A model generated the notes under the pieces. That model was not told the origin of the DNA. It saw only the letters and a list, made by a program, of their open reading frames with translations, and did not search any database. Position numbers and translations under genes: made by a program. A stretch of DNA of 64,000 nucleotides from Flavobacteriia bacterium (lineage in GTDB: Bacteria > Bacteroidota > Bacteroidia > Flavobacteriales > Flavobacteriaceae), in contig JAABRF010000004.1 of the NCBI GenBank assembly GCA_011391075.1, positions 1 to 64,000 of the forward strand, written 5' to 3'. Position 1 is the stretch's first letter; every line of letters begins with the position of its first letter. Of the stretch, positions 8,459 through 17,149 are shown piece after piece.

Positions 8459-9334
8459 ATGTCAAAAATAGAAAAATATCAACAAAATCGCCTTCGTTCA
8501 TCCTATTTGTATGTAGTGTTGAGCATTGCTTTGGTTTTATTTGTATTGGGTTTGCTAGGCATTTTGGTTTTGCAATCCAATGTATTGGCCAAACATTTTA
8601 AAGAGCAGGTTTCGATGAATATTTTCTTAAATGATGAAATAAGTATATCAGAAATTCAAAAGTTTCAAAAGAAACTCGCTGAAAAAGAATATGTTAAATC
8701 AATACATTACATATCAAAAGATTCGGCTGCTCAAATGATGGAGCAAGAATTAGGAGAAGATTTTTTACAGTTTTTGGGAACCAATCCTTTGAAACAAACC
8801 TTAGAAATGCACTTAAAATCGGAGTATGTGACATTGGATAGTGTAGCCAAAATCAGAAAAGATATAGGTACTAATCCACATATTTACGAAATCAGTTATG
8901 ACGAAATACACATTGATAAATTGGATCGCAATATTGAAAAAATAACGCTTTGGGTTTTAGTGTTGAGTGGCATTTTGACCATGATAGCCGTATTGCTCAT
9001 CAATAGTACCATAAGACTATCCATTTATTCCAAACGGTTTACCATTAAAACCATGCAAATGGTAGGTGCAACCAAAAATTTTATTCGCAAACCTTTTATC
9101 ATTACCGGAATCAAACTCGGAATTGCTGGTTCAGTTTTGGCGATTATTGCTTTATATCTATTAGCAATGTATTTTGAAAAACAAATTCCGGATGTAAAAA
9201 TAACTCAACAATATGATATTCTGGCTATTGTGTTTGGTGGTATTCTAATTTTAGGAATAGTAATTACCGGAATAAGCACCTATTTTGCAACCAGAAGATT
9301 TTTAAATTTACGCACCGAAGAGTTGTATTATTAA
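8459..9334 (+). CDS. ftsX: Cell division protein FtsX
   Basis: The 291-residue inner-membrane protein is FtsX, which with the ATPase FtsE controls peptidoglycan hydrolases at the septum. The layout is as in the family: helix 1 at about 20-42, an extracytoplasmic domain (about 45-165, with VSMNIFLNDE and the SKDSAAQMM segment), then three helices (about 165-188, 215-240 and 260-280). TTG at 8453 opens the frame, but ATG 8459 is the natural start. A near-consensus -7 box, TATCTTGC, sits at 8427. No ftsE is nearby, as is common in Bacteroidota. The DUF3098 gene, uppP and truB follow on the same strand, an envelope/housekeeping cluster often seen in Flavobacteriia. Confidence 0.92.
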   Translation: MSKIEKYQQNRLRSSYLYVVLSIALVLFVLGLLGILVLQSNVLAKHFKEQVSMNIFLNDEISISEIQKFQKKLAEKEYVKSIHYISKDSAAQMMEQELGEDFLQFLGTNPLKQTLEMHLKSEYVTLDSVAKIRKDIGTNPHIYEISYDEIHIDKLDRNIEKITLWVLVLSGILTMIAVLLINSTIRLSIYSKRFTIKTMQMVGATKNFIRKPFIITGIKLGIAGSVLAIIALYLLAMYFEKQIPDVKITQQYDILAIVFGGILILGIVITGISTYFATRRFLNLRTEELYY

Positions 9335-9462
9335 TTTTTACATCTATTTGTTGATGTAAAATTGTGTTTTTTAACTTGATTAGCATCAAGCAAAAGATCG
9401 TAGAAATTATTTAATTGACAATATAGAATAGTTATATAGTATAGAACCTTTAATTTTCTCAA

Positions 9463-9729
9463 ATGAGTAAAAAAACAAATCAAAGTACTGAATCAAAAGA
9501 GCCAACAGCTGTATTTTTATTTGATAAAATGAATTATTACATCATGATAATCGGAATCGTGTTGATTGCTATTGGGTTTATTCTTATGTCGGGAGGCGGA
9601 AGTGAAGATCCCAACGTTTTCAACGAGGAGATTTATAATTTTCAACGCATCAGACTAGCTCCAACCCTTGTGATTATCGGACTTGGTTTACAAGTTTTTG
9701 CCATTTTATACAAGAAAAAAGCCTCATAA
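9463..9729 (+). CDS. DUF3098 small membrane protein
   Basis: The 88-residue protein has a short polar N-terminus with the VFLFDKMNY segment, then two transmembrane helices (about 25-47 and 65-83) joined by a loop containing a GGG turn and NVFNEEIYNFQRIRLAP. This pattern is the DUF3098 family of Bacteroidota, of unknown function. It sits between ftsX and uppP on the same strand, 42 bp before uppP, which suggests a role at the cell envelope or simple co-transcription. Confidence 0.85.
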   Translation: MSKKTNQSTESKEPTAVFLFDKMNYYIMIIGIVLIAIGFILMSGGGSEDPNVFNEEIYNFQRIRLAPTLVIIGLGLQVFAILYKKKAS

Positions 9730-9771
9730 ATTTCTCCTAAATCTCGTTTTTTCCTTTAATTTTGATTCAAT

Positions 9772-10557
9772 ATGAGTGTTTTTCAAGCCATTATCCTTGC
9801 CATCATTGAAGGATTAACAGAGTTTTTACCGGTTTCTTCAACCGGACATATGGTCTTGGCATCTTCATTTATGGGTATTGCACATGATGATTTCACCAAA
9901 CTATTTACCATTGCCATTCAATTAGGGACCATAATTTCTGTCTTGGTATTGTATTTCAAACGCTTTTTTCAAAGTGTAGATTTTTACTTCAAACTTTTTG
10001 TTGCCTTTATTCCTGCGGTTATTGTAGGGCTGTTGATTGGAGATTATGTAGATCAATTGCTTGAAAATCCGATTTCGGTAGCCGTTTTTTTGGTTATCGG
10101 CGGCTTTATTTTACTCAAAGTTGACAATTGGTTTGGAAATCACGAAAATACAGACATTACCTACAAACAAGCATTTAAAATTGGTATGTACCAATGTTTA
10201 GCCATTTTACCAGGCGTATCTCGTAGTGGTGCCAGTATTGTTGGAGGAATGTCCGAAAAATTATCCCGCACTATTGCAGCCGAATTTTCTTTTTTCTTGG
10301 CCATACCTACAATTTTAGGAGCCACAGTCAAAAAAGCATATGATTATTACGATGCAGGTTTTACAATTACCGATGATCAGGTAAATCTATTGATTATAGG
10401 TAATATTGTGGGATTTGTGGTGGCGATGATTGCAATAAAAACTTTTATAGGTTTTTTGAGTAAACACGGATTTAAATTTTTTGGATATTATAGAATTGCA
10501 GTAGGAATTATAATTTTAATTATTCATTTTACTGTTCTCAAGTTGACTGTTGTTTAA
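9772..10557 (+). CDS. uppP: Undecaprenyl-diphosphate phosphatase
   Basis: The 261-residue integral membrane protein is UppP (BacA). It dephosphorylates undecaprenyl diphosphate to recycle the lipid carrier for peptidoglycan and surface polysaccharides, and its loss or overproduction changes bacitracin sensitivity. The two signature motifs are present: EGLTEFLPVSSTGH at about residues 13-26 and PGVSRSGAS at about 147-155, both needed for catalysis. About seven to eight hydrophobic helices are seen. It lies 42 bp after the DUF3098 gene and 45 bp before truB, so these three are likely one transcription unit. Confidence 0.96.
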   Translation: MSVFQAIILAIIEGLTEFLPVSSTGHMVLASSFMGIAHDDFTKLFTIAIQLGTIISVLVLYFKRFFQSVDFYFKLFVAFIPAVIVGLLIGDYVDQLLENPISVAVFLVIGGFILLKVDNWFGNHENTDITYKQAFKIGMYQCLAILPGVSRSGASIVGGMSEKLSRTIAAEFSFFLAIPTILGATVKKAYDYYDAGFTITDDQVNLLIIGNIVGFVVAMIAIKTFIGFLSKHGFKFFGYYRIAVGIIILIIHFTVLKLTVV

Positions 10558-10602
10558 GTTTCTAATGGCAAAATTGCCGCATCTTTCAAATCCCAATTTT
10601 TA

Positions 10603-11319
10603 ATGAATGTATCTTTCGATGATTTTAAAGAAGGGCAATTACTTCTAATTGACAAACCTTTAAAGTGGACTTCATTTCAAGTCGTCAATAAATTGCGTTG
10701 GTTAATCAGCAATACTTTTAAAATAAAAAAAATCAAAGTTGGTCATGCCGGCACCTTGGACCCATTGGCTTCCGGTTTACTTTTGATTTGTACAGGAAAG
10801 ATGACCAAAAAAATCGAAGAATATCAAGGTATGCCCAAAGAATATACCGGTACTTTTACGGTCGGGGCAACAACCCCTTCATTTGATATGGAAACCGAAA
10901 TCAATCAAAACTTTCCGTTCGACCATATAACTGAAGGGTTCATCATAGAAACTGCTCAAAAATTTTTAGGAGAAATCGATCAAAAACCACCGTTGTATTC
11001 AGCAATCAAAAAAGATGGAGACAGATTATATGATATAGCTCGTAGAGGAGAAACGACCGAAATCGCCAGTAGAAAAGTCAGTATCTATACATTTGAAATA
11101 ACAGAAGTAAATTTACCGGATATATCTTTCAGAATTACATGTAGCAAAGGTACTTATATACGTTCTATTGCCGATGATTTTGGAAGAGCTTTAAATTCAG
11201 GAGCGTATTTATCGGCTTTAAGGCGCACCAAAATTGGTGATTATTCAGTTGAGAATGCGATAAGTCCTATTAAATTTCAAGAAAATTTAACCGGAATCAT
11301 GGTTGAAAACCAAACATAA
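10603..11319 (+). CDS. truB: tRNA pseudouridine(55) synthase
   Basis: The 238-residue protein is TruB, which forms pseudouridine 55 in the T loop of tRNAs. The catalytic aspartate lies in GHAGTLDPLASGLL near residue 53. Other motifs are LLIDKPLKWTSF at the N-terminus, YTGTFTVGATTPSFDME, PPLYSAIKKDG and CSKGTYIRSIADD. It is at the short end of the family and lacks a separate C-terminal PUA domain, as is common in Bacteroidota. It is the last gene of the uppP unit; the next gene starts 76 bp on with its own promoter. Confidence 0.96.
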   Translation: MNVSFDDFKEGQLLLIDKPLKWTSFQVVNKLRWLISNTFKIKKIKVGHAGTLDPLASGLLLICTGKMTKKIEEYQGMPKEYTGTFTVGATTPSFDMETEINQNFPFDHITEGFIIETAQKFLGEIDQKPPLYSAIKKDGDRLYDIARRGETTEIASRKVSIYTFEITEVNLPDISFRITCSKGTYIRSIADDFGRALNSGAYLSALRRTKIGDYSVENAISPIKFQENLTGIMVENQT

Positions 11320-11352
11320 CAAATCTTTTATCTGTGGTATAATAATTGTTTG

Positions 11353-11360
11353 TAAATTTG
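11353..11360 (+). promoter_or_regulatory. -7 element of the EEP phosphodiesterase gene
   Basis: TAAATTTG fully matches TAnnTTTG, 35 bp before ATG 11396. It supports that start over the longer frame from 11303. Confidence 0.5.
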
Positions 11361-11395
11361 TAGGCTTTTTTAAAACAATTCCAAACATTAAACAT

Positions 11396-12493
11396 ATGCA
11401 ACGTCACCTCAAATTTATCGCAGCTTTTGCGATTTTTACTGTACTAGTTTATTTGACCTCTGGACACGCTACAAATCCATTTGCAGAACAAAAAAAAATA
11501 CAACTAGATCAAACAGAATTTCAAATCAGAACCATAGCTTTTTACAATCTTGAAAATTTATTTGATACTATTAATGATCCTGATTTGAATGATGAAGCTA
11601 GTCCAATTATGGAGCTCAAGGGCAATCGTACAGTTTCTTATAATAAGAAATTAAACAATATGGCTAGAGTTCTTTCAGAAATTGGAATGAAAGAAGCCAA
11701 TACACCACCAGCCATTATTGGGGTATGTGAAATTGAAAACAAACAAGTTTTGGAAGATTTAATCCACACCGAATATTTAAAAAAATATGATTATGGCATC
11801 ATACATTACAATTCAAAAGATTTTAGAGGAATTGACGTAGCCTTATTGTATAGAAAACAGTTCTTTACACCTACATTTCACAAATCTTATGACGTAAAAT
11901 TGTACGATGCTGGTGATCGCGTTTTTACGCGTGACCAATTGTTGGTTTCGGGATTATTGGATGGTGAAATGATACATGTTATTGTCAACCATTGGCCTTC
12001 TAGAAGAGGAGGAGAAGCAGCAAGCCGACCACTTAGAATGGGCGCAGCCAAGTACAACAAGCAAATGATAGATTCGCTTCAAAAAATGTATGAAAATCCA
12101 AAGGTGTTCGGAATGGGTGACTTTAATGATGACCCTATTAATGCCAGTTTGAAAGAAGTATTACAAGCTACTGGTGTTAAAAAAGACGTCAAAGAAGGTG
12201 GTATTTACAATCCAATGGAAGATTTATTCAGAAGAGGTTTCAGTACTTTGGGATATCGTGATAATATCAATCTTTTTGACCAAATTTATATGACTTCGCC
12301 ATTGTTGGGCAACGATAAGGATTTTTCAACTTGGAAATTTTATCAGGCCAATATTTTTAATCCTATGTATTTGACCAATCCCAAAGGAAAATACAAAGGA
12401 TATCCCTTCAGAAGCTGGGATACAGCTGGATTCACAGGAGGATATAGCGATCATTATCCGGTTTATGTTTACGTAGTCAGAGAGAAGAAATAA
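11396..12493 (+). CDS. Secreted endonuclease/exonuclease/phosphatase (EEP) family protein
   Basis: The 365-residue protein has an N-terminal hydrophobic export signal (about residues 5-24) and then an EEP fold (DNase I-like). Motifs are FYNLENLFDTINDPD with the metal-binding glutamate region, GVCEIENKQVLEDL (catalytic Glu), VNHWPSRRGG (His), MGDFNDDPIN (Asp/Asn) and SDHYPVYV (Asp-His at the C-terminus). All expected catalytic positions are present, so the protein should be an active metal-dependent nuclease or phosphodiesterase outside the cytoplasm. DNA, lipid or nucleotide could be the substrate. A frame open from 11303 would add 31 residues overlapping the end of truB and is not used. A very strong hairpin follows the gene. 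Confidence 0.85.
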   Translation: MQRHLKFIAAFAIFTVLVYLTSGHATNPFAEQKKIQLDQTEFQIRTIAFYNLENLFDTINDPDLNDEASPIMELKGNRTVSYNKKLNNMARVLSEIGMKEANTPPAIIGVCEIENKQVLEDLIHTEYLKKYDYGIIHYNSKDFRGIDVALLYRKQFFTPTFHKSYDVKLYDAGDRVFTRDQLLVSGLLDGEMIHVIVNHWPSRRGGEAASRPLRMGAAKYNKQMIDSLQKMYENPKVFGMGDFNDDPINASLKEVLQATGVKKDVKEGGIYNPMEDLFRRGFSTLGYRDNINLFDQIYMTSPLLGNDKDFSTWKFYQANIFNPMYLTNPKGKYKGYPFRSWDTAGFTGGYSDHYPVYVYVVREKK

Positions 12494-12497
12494 TCCA

Positions 12498-12562
12498 AAA
12501 ATTCTTAAATAAAAAAACGGTTTGTCACAATGTAACAAACCGTTTTTTTATTTAAGAATTTT
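12498..12562. terminator. Bidirectional terminator, 28-bp perfect stem
   Basis: The arms 12498-12525 and 12535-12562 are perfectly complementary over 28 bp around a 9-nt loop. The core is ACGGTTTGT/ACAAACCGT flanked by A and T runs, so it can terminate both the EEP gene and the convergent AraC gene. Confidence 0.9.
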
Positions 12563-12604
12563 ATATCTTTCCAATATATTTCCTGCCCACTGCAAACTGC
12601 CTAC

Positions 12605-13468
12605 TCAAATCTTACCCATATATTTTTTAGGTGTCACTAAAAATTTCTTTTTAAAAGCCGCTATGAAATGACTGGGTGTGCTGTATCCTATTTCATACGC
12701 TACTTCGGATACATTGTATTTTTTGGTGTCTAATTTTCGACGCGCATATTCCATTTTATACTCCCATAGGAAGTTGAAAACTGTATCTCCATAGATTTGT
12801 TTGAATCCATCTTTTAAATAATGTGTAGGCAATCCAATCTCTTCTGCCAATGCTTGTAAAGTTGGAGGTTCAGCCATTCTTTCAATAATTATAGCCTTGG
12901 CGCGTCTTATTTTTTCAACATTTTCTTCTTGTTGCAAAAAGGGGCAATTATTGGAAGCATCGTCTTGGGGTTGGAAATAAATACTCAAGAGCTCATAAAT
13001 TTTTGCCTTTAGATATAATTTTTCCATAGTAGCCTGTACCTTATGAGAAATGATTTGACTCAATACAATACTTTCTCCAGGCGAAATACTCTTATCGGCA
13101 TAGTATTTTTTGCTTTTATTTTCTTCGCTTAAGAAGTGAATGATACCTGCTTCCGGGGTAAAAAAAGTATGCAATTTCTCAATGGAAATCAGTATAGTTA
13201 CCATTTTACCTTGAGGAACCAATTCAATATCCATAGGTAAATCTTGTACCGGATTATATAGCAACATGGATTTGCTTTCTGGCACATCTATGGCATATCT
13301 ACCTTGGTTGAAATACAGTTTGGAGTTGTGTTGTAAACTAAAGTGAATTTGAATGTAAGAACAATCAATTTCCTTGGCACATCGCACCAATTCTGGGGTG
13401 TCATTTAGATTTAAAAGGAGAATAAATCCAGGTTCAATTTCTGTTCCTTGAACGTTATATTTTGTCAT
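12605..13468 (-). CDS. AraC-family transcriptional regulator (PchR-like) beside the haem receptor
   Basis: The 287-residue protein has an N-terminal sensor region (about 1-180) and a C-terminal AraC/XylS double helix-turn-helix (about 185-285). The HTH shows AEEIGLPTHYLKDGFKQIYG in the first motif and VSEVAYEIGYSTPSHFIAAFKKKF in the second, followed by TPKKYM, as usual. It is divergent from the haem-type TonB receptor with 255 bp between, the arrangement of PchR-type regulators and siderophore or haem receptors. It is therefore likely to control that operon in response to iron or haem, an inference from position. A TATATTTG box at 13549-13542 (minus strand) is the probable -7 element. Confidence 0.88.
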   Translation of the reverse strand: MTKYNVQGTEIEPGFILLLNLNDTPELVRCAKEIDCSYIQIHFSLQHNSKLYFNQGRYAIDVPESKSMLLYNPVQDLPMDIELVPQGKMVTILISIEKLHTFFTPEAGIIHFLSEENKSKKYYADKSISPGESIVLSQIISHKVQATMEKLYLKAKIYELLSIYFQPQDDASNNCPFLQQEENVEKIRRAKAIIIERMAEPPTLQALAEEIGLPTHYLKDGFKQIYGDTVFNFLWEYKMEYARRKLDTKKYNVSEVAYEIGYSTPSHFIAAFKKKFLVTPKKYMGKI

Positions 13469-13541
13469 GATAAAAATTTAGAAAGTTAGTTTTAGATTGA
13501 AAATAGATTACAATTTGCCTTAATAATCAGCAATTACGTTG

Positions 13542-13549
13542 CAAATATA
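13542..13549 (-). promoter_or_regulatory. -7 element of the AraC gene
   Basis: TATATTTG on the minus strand fully matches TAnnTTTG, about 75 bp before the start codon. Confidence 0.45.
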
Positions 13550-13609
13550 TAAAAAATTCATTCGGTATTAATATTATTTTGAGCGTTATTTTTTTTTTCA
13601 TTATAGAGA

Positions 13610-13617
13610 TACTTTTG
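13610..13617 (+). promoter_or_regulatory. -7 element of the haem receptor operon
   Basis: TACTTTTG fully matches TAnnTTTG and gives a leader of about 100 nt before ATG 13724. No TTG is at the right distance, so an activator such as the divergent AraC protein may be needed. Confidence 0.45.
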
Positions 13618-13723
13618 CTGACATTTGATATTCAAATAAGAAATTCCTATTTTCTTATATCTATTTTGAAACTGTAATTATTGAATTCTGAAACATTTAT
13701 AAATAAAGCACTATACTTTGCAA

Positions 13724-15850
13724 ATGAAAACCCTTTTTAAATTTCCAATATTAATTGTTTTTTTCCCGATAGCCTTATTGGCTCAAGAGACCCAACTTGA
13801 TTCTATTCAAAAACTTGAAGAAGTAGTTGTTACCGGTCAATATTCCAAGCAATCGGTTAAGAAGTCTGTATATGAAGTTAAGGTGATAACTAATACTATT
13901 ATACAACAGAATGCGGCTAATAACTTGGCTGATTTACTCAATCAAAACTTGAATATTCAGATTATACCCAATGCACAAACAGGAAAATCTCAAGTGAGTT
14001 TGTTTGGTTTGGACGGACAATATATCAAAGTACTTATGGATGGAATTCCAATGGTGAGTGATGAAGGATTTGGAAATAATATTGATTTGACCCAGATTAA
14101 TCTAGATGATATTGAACAAATAGAAATTGTTGAAGGTGCTATGGGTGTAGAATATGGGGCTAATGCCGTAACCGGAATCATCAATTTAATTTCTAAAAAA
14201 TCTGCAAAAAACAAGATGGATTTTAATTTTTCTGTTCAAGAGGAAACCTTAGGAAACGAATATGAATGGTGGGCTAAAGGTAGACATATTCAAACCTTAT
14301 CTATATCTAGCAATATTTCACCCAAGTTTTATTCTTCTTTTAATTTTTCTCGTAATGATTTTGCAGGTTATTTCAATGATAGGCAAGGAAAAAATTATAT
14401 TTATGATGATGGAAGTAGAGGCTATGAATGGTTGCCTAAAGAACAATTAACAGGAAATGCCAGTTTGTATTTTAAAGGAAATAAACTAACCGCTTTTTAT
14501 AAATTTGGAATGTTTAGAGAAATGCTGAATTATTATGATCAAACAGTTACATCACGTTACAATACTGATACGCAACAATTGGATAAAACGGCAAGAGATA
14601 CTGATTTTCGTACTTTGAGATTTTCACACAACTTAAACCTCAACGGCAGAAGTTCAAATAATTTGATTTATGACTTCTCAGCATCATATCAAACTCAGAA
14701 AAGAGATTCAAGAGATTATATTTATGATTTGTACACTCGCAATGCTGACTATTATGATTATGTAGAATATCTAAACAGAAATACTTTTTATTCTAAAAGC
14801 ACACTCAGTAACTTCATTCAAAATAGTAAAATTAATTTTCAAGTAGGCGCAGAGTTCAATTACGAATCAGGATTTAGTGCTGCAACATCCACAGAATACA
14901 GTTTTGCAGATGTTAAAAATGAAATGCATAATTTTGATTTATTTATTACTTCTGAATATAGGCCTATTGAAAAATTGGCATTCAGACCAGGTTTCAGATA
15001 TTCTTTTCAATCCTTTTTTAAGAATCAGCAAGCTTATACTTTAAGTACAAAATATCAAATAGGGAAAAAGGTAGAATTGCGTAATGTGGTTGGAAGTGCA
15101 TATAGAACGCCTAATTACGAAGAACTTTTCACCTACTTTGTAGACAATACACATAATGTTCAAGGAAATCCAGACCTTAAAACAGAAAATGGATTTTCAG
15201 TTTTTACGCACCTAAAGGTAGATGTGTTTGATAAAACCAATAGTAAGATGACTTCTCAATTGACTTTTGGTTATTTGAATTTGGAGAATAAAATTAATTT
15301 AGCTATAGTAAGAATTGATCCATTGGAATATCGTTATATTAATATTGATCGATTTAAATCTTTGGAATTTACTTTGGATAATAAAATTAAAGTAAATAAT
15401 TTTGATTTTAAAATTGGTTTGAGTTTATTAGGAAAATCCGATCGTTTTGACAACGCTACTCAAATTGATAATGAATATTTGTACAAATTTAATGGGTCAT
15501 TAAGTGCTTTTTATACGATTGAAAAATACAATTTGAGTTTATCATTGACCCATAAATTAAACGGAAAGGACTATGAGTATATTGAAGATGAAGACGATGG
15601 AGAAAATGTAGTATATACCAAAGTTGAAACAGCATCCTATCAATGGACCGATTTTTCCATGAAAAAATATTTTTTGAATCGTTCATTAGAAACTACTTTT
15701 GGAGTTAGAAATATCTTTGATGTAACTAGTTTAAAAAGATCTGGGTTTGGACTCGGAGGAGAAACCCATGGAAATTTGGGGGATGGACTTATGTTGGGAT
15801 ACGGAAGATCCTATTTTGTAAAATTATCGTATAATCTAGACATAAAATAA
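13724..15850 (+). CDS. TonB-dependent receptor, haem/haemoprotein type (HmuR-like)
   Basis: The 708-residue outer-membrane receptor has a signal peptide ending at IALLAQ. The TonB box region (KLEEVVVTG) is near residue 30 and the plug domain is at about 40-150 (VSLFGLDGQYIKVLMDGIP and IEIVEGAMGVEYGANAVTGIINL). The beta barrel runs to the C-terminus. In the barrel, YRTPNYEELF and NPDLKTE correspond to the FRAP and NPDL boxes of haem receptors, with a histidine (DNTHNVQG) between them where HemR-type receptors have a haem-binding His. There is no CarboxypepD_reg domain. The HmuY-like gene follows 8 bp later and an AraC regulator is divergent, so haem or haemoprotein uptake is the best reading. 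TTG at 13718 opens the frame, but ATG 13724 is used. Confidence 0.88.
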   Translation: MKTLFKFPILIVFFPIALLAQETQLDSIQKLEEVVVTGQYSKQSVKKSVYEVKVITNTIIQQNAANNLADLLNQNLNIQIIPNAQTGKSQVSLFGLDGQYIKVLMDGIPMVSDEGFGNNIDLTQINLDDIEQIEIVEGAMGVEYGANAVTGIINLISKKSAKNKMDFNFSVQEETLGNEYEWWAKGRHIQTLSISSNISPKFYSSFNFSRNDFAGYFNDRQGKNYIYDDGSRGYEWLPKEQLTGNASLYFKGNKLTAFYKFGMFREMLNYYDQTVTSRYNTDTQQLDKTARDTDFRTLRFSHNLNLNGRSSNNLIYDFSASYQTQKRDSRDYIYDLYTRNADYYDYVEYLNRNTFYSKSTLSNFIQNSKINFQVGAEFNYESGFSAATSTEYSFADVKNEMHNFDLFITSEYRPIEKLAFRPGFRYSFQSFFKNQQAYTLSTKYQIGKKVELRNVVGSAYRTPNYEELFTYFVDNTHNVQGNPDLKTENGFSVFTHLKVDVFDKTNSKMTSQLTFGYLNLENKINLAIVRIDPLEYRYINIDRFKSLEFTLDNKIKVNNFDFKIGLSLLGKSDRFDNATQIDNEYLYKFNGSLSAFYTIEKYNLSLSLTHKLNGKDYEYIEDEDDGENVVYTKVETASYQWTDFSMKKYFLNRSLETTFGVRNIFDVTSLKRSGFGLGGETHGNLGDGLMLGYGRSYFVKLSYNLDIK

Positions 15851-15858
15851 TATTTAAA

Positions 15859-16938
15859 ATGAAATTTATTCACATAAAAAAATGGGTTGTTTTGAGTTTG
15901 GTTTTATCAACCTTGTTCGTCAGTTGTAGTAAAGAAGATCCTATTCCCGATAGAGAAGACTTTACTAACAATGCATTTATAAGTCCTATTGTTGGTGGTC
16001 CAAATCAACCAAATCAGGTTTATGTTAATTTAAGTAATCAAGAAACCAAAGCAGTGAAACGTGATTCATGGGATTTGGCTTTTTATTGTGGTGATAAATT
16101 TAGGATTGGAATCAACAGTTCCATCTATATGGCTGTTAAAAAATTGGAGACCAATCAAATGGATACAATCAATTCAGCCGATGTCAACGCCATGTATTCA
16201 CAAGTTGCCATTGGGACATTTAATCCAATTAATGTGGATTATGTCGATGATTTTGATGGTAATATATTGAATACAGCTATGGATGAAGTAAATATCTTAG
16301 ACATCAATAATTCGGTTTATTTACTCAACCTGGGTTATAGTGTAGGAACAAGTGTTCCGCCGATAGGTAGTGTAGCCGTAAACGGACCACATAGAGGATG
16401 GAAAAAAATTAGGGTTTTAAAAAGTTTTGACAGTTATATTTTACAATATGCAGATATAGACGATACAACTCATAAACAAGTTGTGATTTCAAAGGATGCA
16501 TTTTACAATTTTACTTTTTTCAGTTTTAATACTGAATCGGAAGTATCTGTAGAGCCCAAAAAAAACAATTGGGATTTGAATTTCACTGTATTTACCAATG
16601 AAATTCCGGGTTATGGAACCTATGGGTACACAGATTTTATTGCTACAAATGCTAAAATGAATGTTCAAAGTTATAAAGTAACCGAAACGGCCGAAACAAC
16701 TTTTACATCTTTTTCACTAAGTATGGTTCAGGAAAATCTATTTAGTAACTCTCAAAGAAAAATTGGTAGTAGTTGGCGTTCAGGTGGTGGGCCTACTACC
16801 TCACCAGGAGTTTATAATAATATTTTCTATGTTGTAAAAGATACTGAAGGTATATATTACAAAGTTAAATTTACCGCTTTGACAAATTCGCAAGGGGAAA
16901 GAGGTTATCCTCAGTTTCAGTATATATTGCTTCAATAA
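15859..16938 (+). CDS. hmuY: HmuY-family haem-binding lipoprotein
   Basis: The 359-residue protein starts with a lipoprotein signal peptide with lipobox FVSC (Cys at about residue 23). It contains the HmuY-type core: WDLAFYCGDKFRIGINSS near residues 68-85, ILQYADIDD, and a second NNWDLNFTVF near 230. HmuY proteins bind haem at the cell surface and pass it to the HmuR receptor. At 359 residues it is longer than the Porphyromonas protein, as are many Flavobacteriia members. Being 8 bp downstream of the receptor on the same strand supports the role. Whether haem ligands are conserved needs a structural comparison, so haem specificity is inferred. Confidence 0.82.
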   Translation: MKFIHIKKWVVLSLVLSTLFVSCSKEDPIPDREDFTNNAFISPIVGGPNQPNQVYVNLSNQETKAVKRDSWDLAFYCGDKFRIGINSSIYMAVKKLETNQMDTINSADVNAMYSQVAIGTFNPINVDYVDDFDGNILNTAMDEVNILDINNSVYLLNLGYSVGTSVPPIGSVAVNGPHRGWKKIRVLKSFDSYILQYADIDDTTHKQVVISKDAFYNFTFFSFNTESEVSVEPKKNNWDLNFTVFTNEIPGYGTYGYTDFIATNAKMNVQSYKVTETAETTFTSFSLSMVQENLFSNSQRKIGSSWRSGGGPTTSPGVYNNIFYVVKDTEGIYYKVKFTALTNSQGERGYPQFQYILLQ

Positions 16939-16957
16939 TATTTGATTGGTTAAGTTC

Positions 16958-17020
16958 CCCGATCTGATTAATCGGGAGAAAAATCGGCTTTATACGGAAT
17001 GTATGAGGCCGATTTTGTTT
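16958..17020 (+). terminator. Terminator after the haem uptake operon
   Basis: A small hairpin CCCGAT/ATCGGG (16958-16963 and 16971-16976) is followed by a second stem AAAATCGGC/GCCGATTTT (16980-16988 and 17008-17016) and a T-rich run. Confidence 0.7.
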
Positions 17021-17054
17021 TATTTAAACCGTTTATGGTTAAAGCAGTACTCGC

Positions 17055-17073
17055 TTATGTTATTTTAACATAA
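17055..17073. repeat. Inverted repeat upstream of batD
   Basis: TTATGTTA and TAACATAA are perfectly complementary around TTT, followed by a C and five T. It could be an operator or a weak terminator; it lies 77 bp before the batD start. Confidence 0.4.
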
Positions 17074-17149
17074 CTTTTTCATTGAAATGTTGTGTTTTTT
17101 CAAGTGGTATTCCGATTTTTGCCTCTCCATAAAATCACTTTTGAACAAT

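Noticed and set aside
13712-13720. TATACTTTG just before the haem receptor ATG as its promoter
   Set aside because: It is 3 bp from the ATG, so the transcript would begin inside the gene. TACTTTTG at 13610 fits better.
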